This document shows positions 8,005 through 18,156 of a DNA stretch of 39,472 nucleotides, piece after piece. The stretch covers positions 1 to 39,472 of the forward strand of contig CAIWOY010000424.1 in assembly GCA_903914415.1 (NCBI GenBank), in the 5' to 3' direction. This DNA comes from an uncultured Phycisphaerales bacterium (lineage in GTDB: Bacteria; Planctomycetota; Phycisphaerae; UBA1845; Fen-1342). The notes under the pieces were generated by a model. It worked only from the letters and a program-made list of their open reading frames with translations, had not been told where the DNA came from and did not search any database. A program made the position numbers and the translations under genes. The stretch's first letter is position 1. Each line of letters opens with the position of its first letter.

Positions 8005-8823
8005 ATGCTGCGACTTGGCGTCGTTTCATTCCTGAACGCGCGGCCGCTGATTGACGGCCTTGACGCGAACAGCGGGGTCCAATGTGTCCTCGACGTGCCC
8101 TCGGCACTCCCGGCGGGCCTGGAGCGCGGCGACTTCGACGCTGCGCTGATCCCGATCGTGGACGTGCTGCGCTCCGCCGGACGCTTCCGCGTCGTGTCGG
8201 ACGCCTGCATCGGGTGCGACGGTGAGACGATGACCGTGCGCGTTTTCGCACGCGTTCCACCGGACCGCATATACACGTTGTGGGTGGACGCGGACTCGCA
8301 TACGTCCGTGGCGCTGGCCGTGGTGCTCTGGCGGGAGCTTTTCGGGCGGCAGCTTACGTTGCGTCCGCTGGACGCGCGGACCGAAGACGTGGACGAGGCG
8401 GAGGCGGTGCTGCTCATCGGGGACAAGGTCGTGGACCCGGGCCGGGAGAGCTTCGGCTACGAGGTTGACCTCGGCGGCGCGTGGCGCGAGCACACTGGGC
8501 TGCCGTTCGTGTTCGCGGTCTGGGCGCGCCGCGCCCAGGAGTGCTCCGACGGGCAGCTCGGCGAATTGCTGTCGGCTGCGCGGGACCGTGGGGTGGCGCG
8601 GGCGGCCGAGATCGCCGCGACGGACGGCCCCGCGCTCGGGTGGCCGGTGGAGGCGGCCCGGCATTACCTCACGCATTGCCTCAGGCACAAGCTCGACGGG
8701 CGGGCCATCGAGGGGGCCGATCTGTTCGCACGGCTCTGCGCCGCCGGCGGGTTGGTCCCGCGCGGCGCGGAAATCGCGTGGCCGGAGGCGCTGCGGGCGC
8801 TGGGTGCGAGTGCCGCCCCATGA
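8005..8823 (+). CDS. mqnA: Chorismate dehydratase MqnA, futalosine menaquinone pathway
   Basis: A 272-residue cytoplasmic enzyme that dehydrates chorismate to 3-enolpyruvyl-benzoate, the first step of the futalosine route to menaquinone. The N-terminus (LGVVSFLNARPLIDGL) is the family hallmark, and the periplasmic-binding-protein-like fold is evident from the GDFDAALIPI and LLIGDKVVDPG segments. Length is normal. The start is the first ATG; no strong SD is seen. Its stop overlaps the next start (ATGA at 8820-8823), so it is translationally coupled to mqnC. The remaining pathway genes mqnB and mqnD are not in the window. Confidence 0.92.
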   Translation: MLRLGVVSFLNARPLIDGLDANSGVQCVLDVPSALPAGLERGDFDAALIPIVDVLRSAGRFRVVSDACIGCDGETMTVRVFARVPPDRIYTLWVDADSHTSVALAVVLWRELFGRQLTLRPLDARTEDVDEAEAVLLIGDKVVDPGRESFGYEVDLGGAWREHTGLPFVFAVWARRAQECSDGQLGELLSAARDRGVARAAEIAATDGPALGWPVEAARHYLTHCLRHKLDGRAIEGADLFARLCAAGGLVPRGAEIAWPEALRALGASAAP

Positions 8824-10094
8824 CGGCTGTCGCTGCGCCGCGGACGGGCTTTTCCCGCTTGAGCGACGCCGACGCGCTCGATGTTTACGCCACGCTTTCG
8901 ATTCACGAGCTGGGCCGCCGGGCGCTGGCTCGCACGCAGCAGTTGCACCCCGAGCCGTATCGCACGTACGTCGTGGACCGCAACATCAACTACGCGAACG
9001 TGTGCACGGCCGCGTGCACGTTCTGCAATTTCGCCCGCGTCCCCGGCCACAAGGAAGCGTACGTCCTCGCGTACGAGCAGATCGGGCGGAAGATCGAGGA
9101 GCTGCTGGCGATCGGCGGGACGCAAATCCTGATGCAGGGCGGGCTCGTGCCCGACGCCAGCCACCGCAGCGGGCAGGGCCTGCCGTTTGCGTGGTATCTC
9201 GATCTGCTGCGCTTCATCAAGCGGAACTACCCGGCCGTCCACGTGCACGCCTTCAGCCCGCCGGAGATCTGGGCGTTCCACCGGGTCTTTCGGATGCCGC
9301 TGCGCGACGTGCTCGAGCGGCTGCGCGCGGCGGGGCTGGACACGATTCCCGGCGGCGGGGGCGAGATCCTGGTCGAGCGCGTGCGGCGGGAGATCGGCCG
9401 GGGCAAGGCCGGCACCGAGGAGTGGCTGGCCGTCATGCGGAGCGCGCACCAGATCGGGATGAAAACCAGTTGCACGATGATGTTCGGGCACATCGAGACG
9501 ATCCCGGAGCGCATCGAGCACCTGCGCCGCCTGCGCGATCTGCAGGACGAGACCGGCGGCTTCACGGCGTTCATCCACTGGCCGTTCCAGCCGGAAGGCA
9601 CGCGGCTGGCACGGCAGAAGCGGCTTGTGCTGGAACGCGAACGGCGGGAGGGCGAAACATGGGAGGGCCAGACACGGGAGGGCGAAACGCGGGAGGGCGA
9701 AGCTCCTGCTGAGCCGCTGCGATCGGCAGGCGTATGCCCGGCTCAGCAGGAGCTTCGCCCTCCCAGTGTGCCGGACGGCCGGCACCTCGCCCTGGCCGAC
9801 GCGCACGAGTACTTGAAGCTGCTCGCCGTTGCGCGGCTGTACCTGGATAACATTCCGAACATTCAGTCAAGCTGGGTCACGATGGGGCCGAAGATTGGGC
9901 AGCTCGCGCTGTTCTTCGGGGCCAACGACATGGGCTCGGTGATGATGGAGGAAAACGTCGTCTCGTCCGCGGGCACGACCCACCGGCTGTCCGAGGCGGA
10001 GATTCGGCGGCTCATCGCCGACGCCGGCTGGACGCCGCGGCAACGCGACCAGCACTACCGGCCGATACCTCACGCCAAGACGCAACGTCGCTAA
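8820..10094 (+). CDS. mqnC: Cyclic dehypoxanthine futalosine synthase MqnC with repeat-derived insertion
   Basis: A 424-residue radical SAM enzyme that cyclises dehypoxanthinylfutalosine. The cluster-binding motif is C62-x3-C66-x2-C69 followed by NFAR. GGTQILMQGG (99-108), HAFSPPEI (143-150), GGGGEIL and the C-terminal DNIPNIQSSWVTMG, GANDMGSVMMEENVVSSAGTTHR match the family. Residues about 265-325 are extra: a 5-residue repeat (REGET, WEGQT, REGET, REGEA) and a palindromic DNA element, inserted in frame after FQPEGTRLA and before the conserved EYLKLLAVARLYLDN helix. Without this the length would be close to normal (about 365-370). The last residues (HAKTQRR) also come from a common intergenic repeat. 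All catalytic motifs are intact, so the enzyme is probably active. Confidence 0.92.
   Translation: MTAVAAPRTGFSRLSDADALDVYATLSIHELGRRALARTQQLHPEPYRTYVVDRNINYANVCTAACTFCNFARVPGHKEAYVLAYEQIGRKIEELLAIGGTQILMQGGLVPDASHRSGQGLPFAWYLDLLRFIKRNYPAVHVHAFSPPEIWAFHRVFRMPLRDVLERLRAAGLDTIPGGGGEILVERVRREIGRGKAGTEEWLAVMRSAHQIGMKTSCTMMFGHIETIPERIEHLRRLRDLQDETGGFTAFIHWPFQPEGTRLARQKRLVLERERREGETWEGQTREGETREGEAPAEPLRSAGVCPAQQELRPPSVPDGRHLALADAHEYLKLLAVARLYLDNIPNIQSSWVTMGPKIGQLALFFGANDMGSVMMEENVVSSAGTTHRLSEAEIRRLIADAGWTPRQRDQHYRPIPHAKTQRR
9646..9705 (+). repeat. 15-bp tandem repeat, four copies, inside mqnC
   Basis: Four consecutive 15-nt units starting GGGAGGG at 9646, 9661, 9676 and 9691, each close to GGGAGGGCGAAACGC. 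The unit length is a multiple of three, so it encodes a 5-residue repeat without breaking the frame. The fourth unit is also the start of the left arm of the palindrome at 9691-9764, suggesting local amplification of the arm end. Confidence 0.9.
9691..9764. repeat. Palindromic element inserted in frame in mqnC
   Basis: Perfect 25-bp inverted arms at 9691-9715 and 9740-9764 with a 24-nt loop. The arm begins GGGAGGGCGAAGCTCC and ends GCTGAGCC. The encoded EGEAPAEP string is one I recognise as a frequent product of a repeat family in planctomycete genomes. No transposase is nearby. Confidence 0.9.
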
Positions 10095-10142
10095 GAAGAG
10101 GGGCTAGTGTAGTAGCTCAGAAATAACCGCACGTTACGGACC

Positions 10143-10206
10143 GGGGAGCATGGGCCTCCGGCCCGTGCGAATCGCTGTGGAAACGGGCCAGAGGCCCATG
10201 CTCCCC
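10143..10206. repeat. Intergenic palindromic element
   Basis: Arms of 24 nt at 10143-10166 (GGGGAGCATGGGCCTCCGGC...) and 10183-10206 match with one difference that would be a G-U pair in RNA; the loop is 16 nt. The wider gap 10095-10330 between mqnC and the phosphatase holds no gene. Its two edges carry inverted CGCCAAGACGC-type repeat sequence (10072-10094, and 10297-10318). Confidence 0.85.
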
Positions 10207-10330
10207 AGGCGATTACGTTCACGTCTTTGTGAGCCAGTACACTAGCAGCCGAACCGCGCCGGCAGGCGCCGAAGGATGTGCGCCGTTTTTCCACCTTGGC
10301 GTCTTTGCGCCTCTGCGCGAGAAACTCGGG

Positions 10331-11575
10331 CTACGGGGAGCGCCGGATCAGCACGGCTGTCAGGTCGTCGCCCTGTGGGGCGCCGTGGCTGAAGCGGCCG
10401 ATCTCGGCATAGAGTTCCTCGATCAGCGGTTCGAGCGGCAGCGTGGGGTTCTTCTGGAGGAACTCGATGACCCGCTCTTCGCCGAACAAGTCGCCCGCGG
10501 GATTGACAGCTTCGTAGAAGCCGTCCGTCAGCAGCACGACGGTGGCGCCGGGCGCGAAGTCGAACTGCTCCGGCGTGCAGTCCAGCTTGTCCACGATCGC
10601 GAAGGGCAGGCCGGTTGCGTTGCGCATCTCAACGCCGTTGGCGGAGACCAGCAGCAGCGGCCCCTGCCCGGCGGCGACGTATCGCAGACAGTGCGTATGG
10701 GGATTGAGCACGCCCACGAACGCGGTCACGAAGCGGTCGTCGCTCAGGTCGTGCGCGAGGATCGTGTTGACCCGGCTGGCGACGATCGCCAGGTCCTGCG
10801 TCACCGAGAGCATCGCGCGGCACAGCGACCGGCACTCCGCAATGATCAGGGCGGGCCCGATGCCGTGCCCGGTGGCGTCGGCCAGCAGGATCGCATGGTT
10901 CCCGTCGTCGAGCGGGGTGAAATCGTAGCAGTCGCCGCCGGTCTCGTCGGCCGAGCGGTTCCAGCCCGCGACTTCGTAGCCGGGGACGGTGGGGTTGGCC
11001 TTGGGGAACGAAGCCTGCTGGATCTTCCGCGCCAACTCCAGGTCGCGGGCCATGCGCTGCTTCTCGGCGAAGCCCTCGAGGAGCGCCTGGCGGTGCAGGG
11101 CCACGCCCGCCTGGGCGCTGAGCACGCGGGCCAACTCCTCGTCATCCGCGCCGAAGGCTCCGTCCGATTTGTTCAAGGCCTGCAGGACGCCCATCAGCTC
11201 GCCGCTCAGGTTTTCGAGCGGAAAGGACAGGATATTGCGCGTGCGGAACCCCGTCTTCCGGTCGATCTCGCGATTGAAGCGCGCGTCGGCGTAGGCGTCC
11301 GGGACGTTGATGACCTGCCGCTGCGCCGCGGCGGCGCCCGCGATCCCGCGGTCGGCCGGGAAGCGAATAGACTCGACGCCGGTCGCGACGCGGCTGAACA
11401 GCTCGTGCGTGCCTTTGTCGTAGAGGAAGATGGTGGCCCGCTCACAGCCGAGCACGGCGCGGGCCGCGTCGACGATGGTCTCCAGCAGGCGGGTGAGGTC
11501 GATCGTCGCGGCCATTTGCCGCGTCACGTCCAGCAGGCGGCGCAGGTTCTCGATCTGTCGCGCGTCCGTGCTCAT
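10331..11575 (-). CDS. GAF-domain PP2C-type (RsbU/SpoIIE) serine phosphatase
   Basis: A 414-residue cytoplasmic signalling protein. Residues about 20-165 are a GAF sensor domain (LLETIVDAARAVLGCERATIF, then ILSFPLENLSGELMGVLQALNK). A short coiled linker (LELARKIQQASFPK) leads to a SpoIIE/PP2C phosphatase domain (about 195-412) with the metal-binding DETGGDCYD, LLADATGHG and GDDLTAVL motifs. Such proteins dephosphorylate an anti-anti-sigma factor in partner-switching pathways. No STAS protein or anti-sigma kinase is adjacent. No clear SD precedes the ATG. Transcribed divergently from the ABC operon. Confidence 0.88.
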   Translation of the reverse strand: MSTDARQIENLRRLLDVTRQMAATIDLTRLLETIVDAARAVLGCERATIFLYDKGTHELFSRVATGVESIRFPADRGIAGAAAAQRQVINVPDAYADARFNREIDRKTGFRTRNILSFPLENLSGELMGVLQALNKSDGAFGADDEELARVLSAQAGVALHRQALLEGFAEKQRMARDLELARKIQQASFPKANPTVPGYEVAGWNRSADETGGDCYDFTPLDDGNHAILLADATGHGIGPALIIAECRSLCRAMLSVTQDLAIVASRVNTILAHDLSDDRFVTAFVGVLNPHTHCLRYVAAGQGPLLLVSANGVEMRNATGLPFAIVDKLDCTPEQFDFAPGATVVLLTDGFYEAVNPAGDLFGEERVIEFLQKNPTLPLEPLIEELYAEIGRFSHGAPQGDDLTAVLIRRSP

Positions 11576-11719
11576 GGCCGGATAAGCGTACGTCGCGGCC
11601 CGCGGAAAGGCAACGGCCGCCGCGCCGGCGGGGGTTAGTCGGGTGCGTCACGCCCCCGGCGTCGTGTGCCGGCTGCCCCGCCGGTTGTGCGCGTTGTCGC
11701 GGCGGCCTACACTGCGGGA

Positions 11720-12541
<822 letters not shown>

Positions 12542-15296
12542 GCGGGTCCGGACCGCGGGGGCCGTGCTGGCGATCGCGCTGGGCACGGGCGCGGTCGTAT
12601 GGGTGACCTGCTGCTATGAATCGGTCCGCCGCACGGTCCTCGAGTGGGCGGCGAGCTACGTCGGGGCGGCCCAGATCACCATCCAGTCGCCCCTGGGGCG
12701 CTTCGACACCCTCCCGCAGCGAATCCAGAAATCCGTCGAGCAGGTCAACGGCGTCACGCACGTCGCCCCGCTGCTGGTGCAGCGCTTGCCGGCGGCACTG
12801 CTGCACGGGCGCGCCGCCGCGGCGATCGGCGACTCGCGGCCGGCGCCCTGGGTGGGGGAGCTGGACCTGCACGGCATCGACCTGGAGCGCGAGTTCGCGG
12901 TTCGCGACTGGCAGAAGATGCTCTCCGCCGGCCGGATGCTGACCGAGGACGACGAGCTGGCCTGCGTGCTGGAGGCGTCGATCGCGGAGGAGTGCGGCGT
13001 CGGCGTCGGCGATCGTGTGGTGGTCTGGGCGGCCGGCCTTACCGGCGAATCGGTCGAGCTGGACATCGTGGGCCTGATCGAGAAGCGCCGCATCGCGCGT
13101 TTCCTGAAGGGCGTGGCGCTGGTGCGCCTGCCCGTGTTGCAGCAGATGTGCTCGAAGCAGGCGCTGGTCACGTCCGTCGACGTGGTGGTCGCCGATCGCA
13201 CGAGGCAAGGCGTGGAGCGAACCGCGGCACAGATCCGCGCGCTGCTCCGCGGGGCCGTGCCGAACGCGCAGGTCCGCAGCGCCGCGGCCCGCCTCGCGCA
13301 GGTGCAGAAGGCGCAGGAACAGCAGGAGGTTGTGCTGGTCCTGCTGAGTTGCGTCGCCATGCTCACCGCGCTGTTCATCATCCTCAGCACGCTCAGCATG
13401 GGCATGGTCGAACGCGTCTCCCAGATGGGTCTGTTGCGCTGCGTCGGCATGACCCGCCGGCAGTTGGCTTGGCTGACCTTGGCGGAGGTGCTGCCGCTCG
13501 GGGTCGTGGGGATCTTGCTGGGGGTGCCGATCGGGCTCGGGCTCGCCGCGCTGACCGTGTGGCTCGTGCCCGAGTACGTCGGGACGTTCACGATCAGCTA
13601 CCGCGGCATTCTTTTGGCGTGCACGGCCGGGCTGGCGACCGGGCTGGTGGCCGCGTTCCTGCCTGCCGTGGCCGCCGCGACCGTCTCGCCGCTGGAGGCG
13701 ACGCGTCCGCGTGCCCGGCGGCCGCGTTTCGTGTTCCTGGTCATCACGTTCGCGCTGGCGGCGGCCGGCTTGGGCGCGCAGGTGTACATCATTACGCGCT
13801 GGGTGCAGCGCGACCTGCAATTCGTCAAGTGGTCGGCGACGTCCGTCGTGTTGTTGTACGTGGTGTACGCGTTGGCGGCCCCGCTGCTGGTCTGGTTGGT
13901 CAGCCGCGTCGCCGTCCCGATCGTCGCGCTGCTGGTCGGCGTGCGGTTGGCGGTGCTGCAAGACCAGGTGGGGCGGGCGGTGTGGCGGTCGGCGGGCATC
14001 TGCTGCGGATTGATGGTCGGGCTGTCGCTGATCGTCGGGCTGGTCGTCTTCAACTCGAGCTTCCGCGCCGGCTGGCAGTTTCCCAAGCAGTTCCCGGAGG
14101 GCTACATCTGGAGCCTCGAACAGATCAATGCGGACGTGGCGGCGGCCGTGCAGGACGTCGGCGGGATTCGCGAGTATACGGCGGCGAACGCGATCAACGT
14201 GATCGTCGAAGAGCGGCCGGTGTTCATGGAGCAGATCCTCCTGTCCATAACGTGGTTCCTGGGCATCGACGCCGACTCGTTCCTCGACATGGTCAAGCTC
14301 AAATTCGTCGACGGCGATGAGGACACCGCGCGCGAGCTGCTCAAGCAGGGGGGCTACGTGCTCGTCGCGGCCGATTTCGCCAACACCCGCCACAAGGGCG
14401 TCCGCGAGGTTAAGGATGCCCAGGGCAACGTCCTGATCAGCAACCAGGTCCACATCTGGTTCAACGACCGCTGGACGGTGTTCCGGGTCGCCGGTGTGAT
14501 CGACTCGCCCGCGCTCGATATCGCCGCCAGCTACTTCCAGGTCGAGTCCGAAGCGCACGTTTCCGCGACCGGATCGGTGATCGGGACGAACACGGACTTG
14601 CAACGGCTGTTCAACGTCGGCGGCAACAAGCTCATTCTGCTCAACTTCGATTTGCCGCCGGCGCAACCGCCGCCGGATTGGGAGCCGCCGGCGTCGGCGT
14701 CCCCGCGCGGGCGGCCGACGGACGATTACTTCAATCGCAAGTTGTCGCGGGCCAGCCGGTACGAGTTCTATCGCGAGAGTGCCCTGCTCGAGCAGTTGCG
14801 CGACCGCCTCGGCGTTCGCGGGGCGAACTACGGCACAGCCCGCGAGCTGAAAGACCAGATCGACAACGAGCTGACGCGCATGACGTACCTGCTCTCCGCC
14901 GTGCCGGTCGTCGCGCTGCTCGTCGCGGCCATCGGCGTAGCGAACCTGATGACCGCGAACGTCGCGAGCCGCACGCGGCAGATTGCGATCATGCGGGCGA
15001 TCGGGGCGACGCGCGGACAGGTGCTCCGCATGGTGGTCGGCGAGGCGCTGGTGCTCGGACTGCTCGGCAGCGGCCTCGGGCTGGCGCTCGGGCTGCACCT
15101 GGCCTGGAACACGACCACGATGACGCGGCGCATGTGGGGCTTCCCGATTCCGTTCGACGTGCCGTGGCTATTCGTCGGGGCCGCCGCGGCCATGACCGTG
15201 GGGCTGTGCATTCTGGCCGGGATTCTGCCGGCGCGGCACGCAGCGCGCACGAACATCATCGATGCGCTGCATGTCTCCTGACGTGAGGCCCGCAGG

Positions 15297-16298
15297 ATGA
15301 AGCTGCTCGTCGGCGTCGGCGTGGCGTGCGTGCTGATGCTGGGCGTGGTGGTCTGGCAGGTCTGGGGATTATGGTCGTCGCACGCAGCCACGCCCGGCAA
15401 TGTCGCGGCCGACCCCCGTGTCGGCCGTGGGCTGTCGGACGGTCTTCCACGGCCGGCAGGGGGGTCGGCCGCTACAGATGCCGTTCCGGCTGCTCCAGAG
15501 GCCGGGCAGGCGTTCGCCGACGCGAGTGTCCACTGGCCGGAGGACCCCAAGCAGGCCGATGCTTTGCGGCGCCTGGACGCGGCACGGGCCGCGCTGCGCG
15601 ACGATCCGGACCACGAGCGGGCGCTACGCGACGAGTTGGCCGCGCTGGCCGAGCTGAACCGCTGGCCGGAGGCGGCGCAGACGCTGGCGCGGCTCCGACG
15701 CCTGCGGCCCGACGACCTCGACGTGGATTTCGACTACGCGGCGGTCCTGTTGCGTCTGCACCGCTCCGTCGAGGCCATCACGCTGCTGAACGAGGTGGTG
15801 GCCCGGCAGCCGGAGCACGCGCGGGCGTGGTTCAACTTGGCGGTGGCCCATCAGTCGCTCGGGCATCTGGCGGAGGCCCGCCGCGCGTGGGACCAAGCGA
15901 TCACGCTCAAACCCACGCTGCCGGCGTACGCGCAGCGCGGCACCGTGCTCCTCGACCTGCACGAGTGGGAGGCGGCGGCAACCGACTTCGAGACCGTGCT
16001 GAAACAGCAGCCCGACGCGGCGGACGCCACGCTCAACCTATCGCGCGCGTTGTGGAAAAGTGGGCGTAGCGACCAAGCGCGAGAGCGTCTCCGCGCGCTT
16101 CTGGAGCGCCACCCGGAACACATACCGGCCCTGAACCGCCTCGCGGAGATGGCCTGGGACGCTTATCAGGCCTCGCCGGCCGGCAACGCCGCGCTGCGCG
16201 ACGAGGCTCTCGACTGCTGGCGCCGCTCGCTGCGTGCCGACGCCACGCAGTCCGAGATACAGGCGCGCCTCGCCGAAGCGCAGGCTCCCTCCCCGTAA
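15297..16298 (+). CDS. Membrane-anchored TPR protein with repeat-derived linker
   Basis: A 333-residue protein with an N-terminal membrane anchor (about 4-24) and at least five tetratricopeptide-like helical repeats (about 75-325; WFNLAVAHQSLGHLAEARRA is the clearest). Residues about 37-58 between the anchor and the TPR array are encoded by a palindromic DNA element inserted in frame. It starts 15 nt after the permease stop, in the same operon, and so is a good candidate for a partner or adaptor of the transporter on the outer face of the membrane. The TPR fold is clear; the partner is inferred from position only. Confidence 0.85.
   Translation: MKLLVGVGVACVLMLGVVVWQVWGLWSSHAATPGNVAADPRVGRGLSDGLPRPAGGSAATDAVPAAPEAGQAFADASVHWPEDPKQADALRRLDAARAALRDDPDHERALRDELAALAELNRWPEAAQTLARLRRLRPDDLDVDFDYAAVLLRLHRSVEAITLLNEVVARQPEHARAWFNLAVAHQSLGHLAEARRAWDQAITLKPTLPAYAQRGTVLLDLHEWEAAATDFETVLKQQPDAADATLNLSRALWKSGRSDQARERLRALLERHPEHIPALNRLAEMAWDAYQASPAGNAALRDEALDCWRRSLRADATQSEIQARLAEAQAPSP
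15406..15471. repeat. Palindromic element inserted in frame in the TPR gene
   Basis: 25-nt arms at 15406-15430 and 15447-15471 that are complementary at 23 of 25 positions, with a 16-nt loop. The outer arm reads CGGCCGACCCCC and the inner part CGGCCGTGG. Architecture is like the elements at 9691-9764 and 10143-10206, but the sequence is different. It falls in the linker between membrane anchor and TPR array. Confidence 0.85.
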
Positions 16299-16358
16299 GG
16301 TGGCCCGCGGGCGTACGTCGCCGGCCCGTTCCCCGCCCGTCGCACATGACGTGCCCGC

Positions 16359-18056
16359 TTATCTTCGCGTCTCGCTTGGCTCCGGCGGTTCTGGGAATGC
16401 CGCCGGCGGCTCGGGCCTTCGCAAATGCACCTGATACACCCCGATGCTGCCGCGCGCCGAATACGCCTGCCACAGCCGTTCAAACCGCGGGTCCCGCCGG
16501 TAGTACGCCAGGTAATCGAAGGACGTCTGCCCAAAGAACGGTTTCTTCGGCTTGGCGTCCACCACGACCACGTCCGGGCGGTGCCGCGCGAAGTCCTCGA
16601 CCATCCACTCGACCGCGAGCTTCTCCGTGTCGTCCATTTCCGCGCGCGGGCGATACGGCGTGCCGTCCGGGCGCACCGGCGCATCTCGATAGAGCGCCGG
16701 CAGCAACCACTGGCAAGCCGTACGCGAGGCCCAGCCGGCACCGGTGTAATTGACCATCGGAAACGCCGGGGCAACGTCCGCGGAAAGCACCAGAATGCAC
16801 CCATGCGGTGCTTCGGCTCTGACCACGTCGCACAACTGTCCGAGGTCGGAGGTCTTCTGCCAGTCCGAGTCCCTCCAACCCTCGTAAAGCCGCCCGGCGC
16901 TCACCACCACAGCCAGCGTGGCCAGAATCGCGGGCGCCATTTGCGCGCCGCGCCGGAAGATCGCGCGCGCCGCCGCGCGCGGCGTCCAACCCAGCAGTAC
17001 CGCCGTCAGCAGCAGGCTGCCCACGGCTCGACACGGATAACAGTGGTAGGTGAAGCCCCGATTCTGCACGAAATACACGACAGCTAGACCCAGGGTCAGC
17101 AGCAGCAGCACGCGGCGGAGTGGCCGACCCTCTGCCGTCGTCCGGACGAGTCCATACGCCAGGACGCCCAACCAGGCGGCGGGCGCACCCGCGAGGAACG
17201 CCAAGAGCATCGGCAGCGGGCCCGGCGAGTATGCGGCGTACACCTGCGCGGCCAGGCGCGCTACGCCAAAATACTGCGGCGTAAGAAGCAAGACGACGGC
17301 GCCGTACGCCGCATGCACCCCCAACACGCACAGCGCCTCGGGCCGTCTCCAGAACCAGCCCTTTCGCTGCGCCGCCAGGTAGCCCTCGACAACCAACCAC
17401 ACCAGGAAGAAGAACGGCTTGAGCGCCAGGCCCACGCCGCCGAACAGCCCGATCGTGACCGCCAGCCACAAAGGCACGCGGCGTGCTTCGGCCCGTGCCG
17501 CCGCCACCAGCGCGTACGGCAGGAACATCGCCAGCATGAGATGGTCCCGTTGGCCGAAATCGTAACCCGGCCCCATCATCAGGCAGACCGCCGCAATCAG
17601 CAGATACGTCCAGCGCGCGGTCGCATCGGGCAGGAGCCCGGCTCGTCGCAGCACGGCCCAGCACAAGAGCAGTGACAGCCCCATCAAGCCCACCGCGTAG
17701 AGATTCCACGCCGCGATGGTTGGGAGACCCAGAACGCCCGCCACGTACGCCGGCGGGACCGCCAGAAAGACGGCCAGCGGCGGGTTGAACTCCACCAGAT
17801 CGGTGTACAGCCGCGCCCCAGCGAGGCTCGCCCGCGCCTCATACAGGAAGACCCCCACGTCGTGATTCAAAGGAGTGACGAGTAGACGTACTGCCCCGGC
17901 CACGACAATTGCGCACACACCCAGTCCGAGCAGCGTCGGCCCCCGCGACGTAGGCCGCGTGCTCGAATCACCGGGACGACACGGCGTTTTGTCAGGTGGA
18001 CGCATGTCTGGCGCAACCGTCTTGCGCGGCTCATCATCGGTCGGGAGAACCGCCAT
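16359..18056 (-). CDS. Polytopic membrane protein, GT-C/ArnT-like glycosyltransferase candidate
   Basis: A 565-residue integral membrane protein with about ten hydrophobic helices (from about residue 40 to 415) and a soluble C-terminal domain. The first extracytoplasmic loop carries NHDVG followed by FLYEARASLAGARLYTD and FNPPLAVFL, the arrangement seen in GT39/GT-C glycosyltransferases, where an acidic residue in the first loop is catalytic and the sugar donor is a lipid-linked sugar. The frame stays open to 18113; the ATG at 18056 has a GGTGAGG upstream, and an ATG at 18005 is an alternative. It follows the FtsB-like gene by 100 nt on the same strand. GT-C identity is probable, the acceptor is unknown. 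Confidence 0.7.
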   Translation of the reverse strand: MAVLPTDDEPRKTVAPDMRPPDKTPCRPGDSSTRPTSRGPTLLGLGVCAIVVAGAVRLLVTPLNHDVGVFLYEARASLAGARLYTDLVEFNPPLAVFLAVPPAYVAGVLGLPTIAAWNLYAVGLMGLSLLLCWAVLRRAGLLPDATARWTYLLIAAVCLMMGPGYDFGQRDHLMLAMFLPYALVAAARAEARRVPLWLAVTIGLFGGVGLALKPFFFLVWLVVEGYLAAQRKGWFWRRPEALCVLGVHAAYGAVVLLLTPQYFGVARLAAQVYAAYSPGPLPMLLAFLAGAPAAWLGVLAYGLVRTTAEGRPLRRVLLLLTLGLAVVYFVQNRGFTYHCYPCRAVGSLLLTAVLLGWTPRAAARAIFRRGAQMAPAILATLAVVVSAGRLYEGWRDSDWQKTSDLGQLCDVVRAEAPHGCILVLSADVAPAFPMVNYTGAGWASRTACQWLLPALYRDAPVRPDGTPYRPRAEMDDTEKLAVEWMVEDFARHRPDVVVVDAKPKKPFFGQTSFDYLAYYRRDPRFERLWQAYSARGSIGVYQVHLRRPEPPAAFPEPPEPSETRR

Positions 18057-18156
18057 CCGCCTCACCGCCCCCGCGCGCCGCTTGGGCGTGCGTCGCGTGC
18101 GGCGGGGTCGCACGTCATGGGAGCGTGTGCCGCCAGCGTTCGTACCACGGCCAAGC

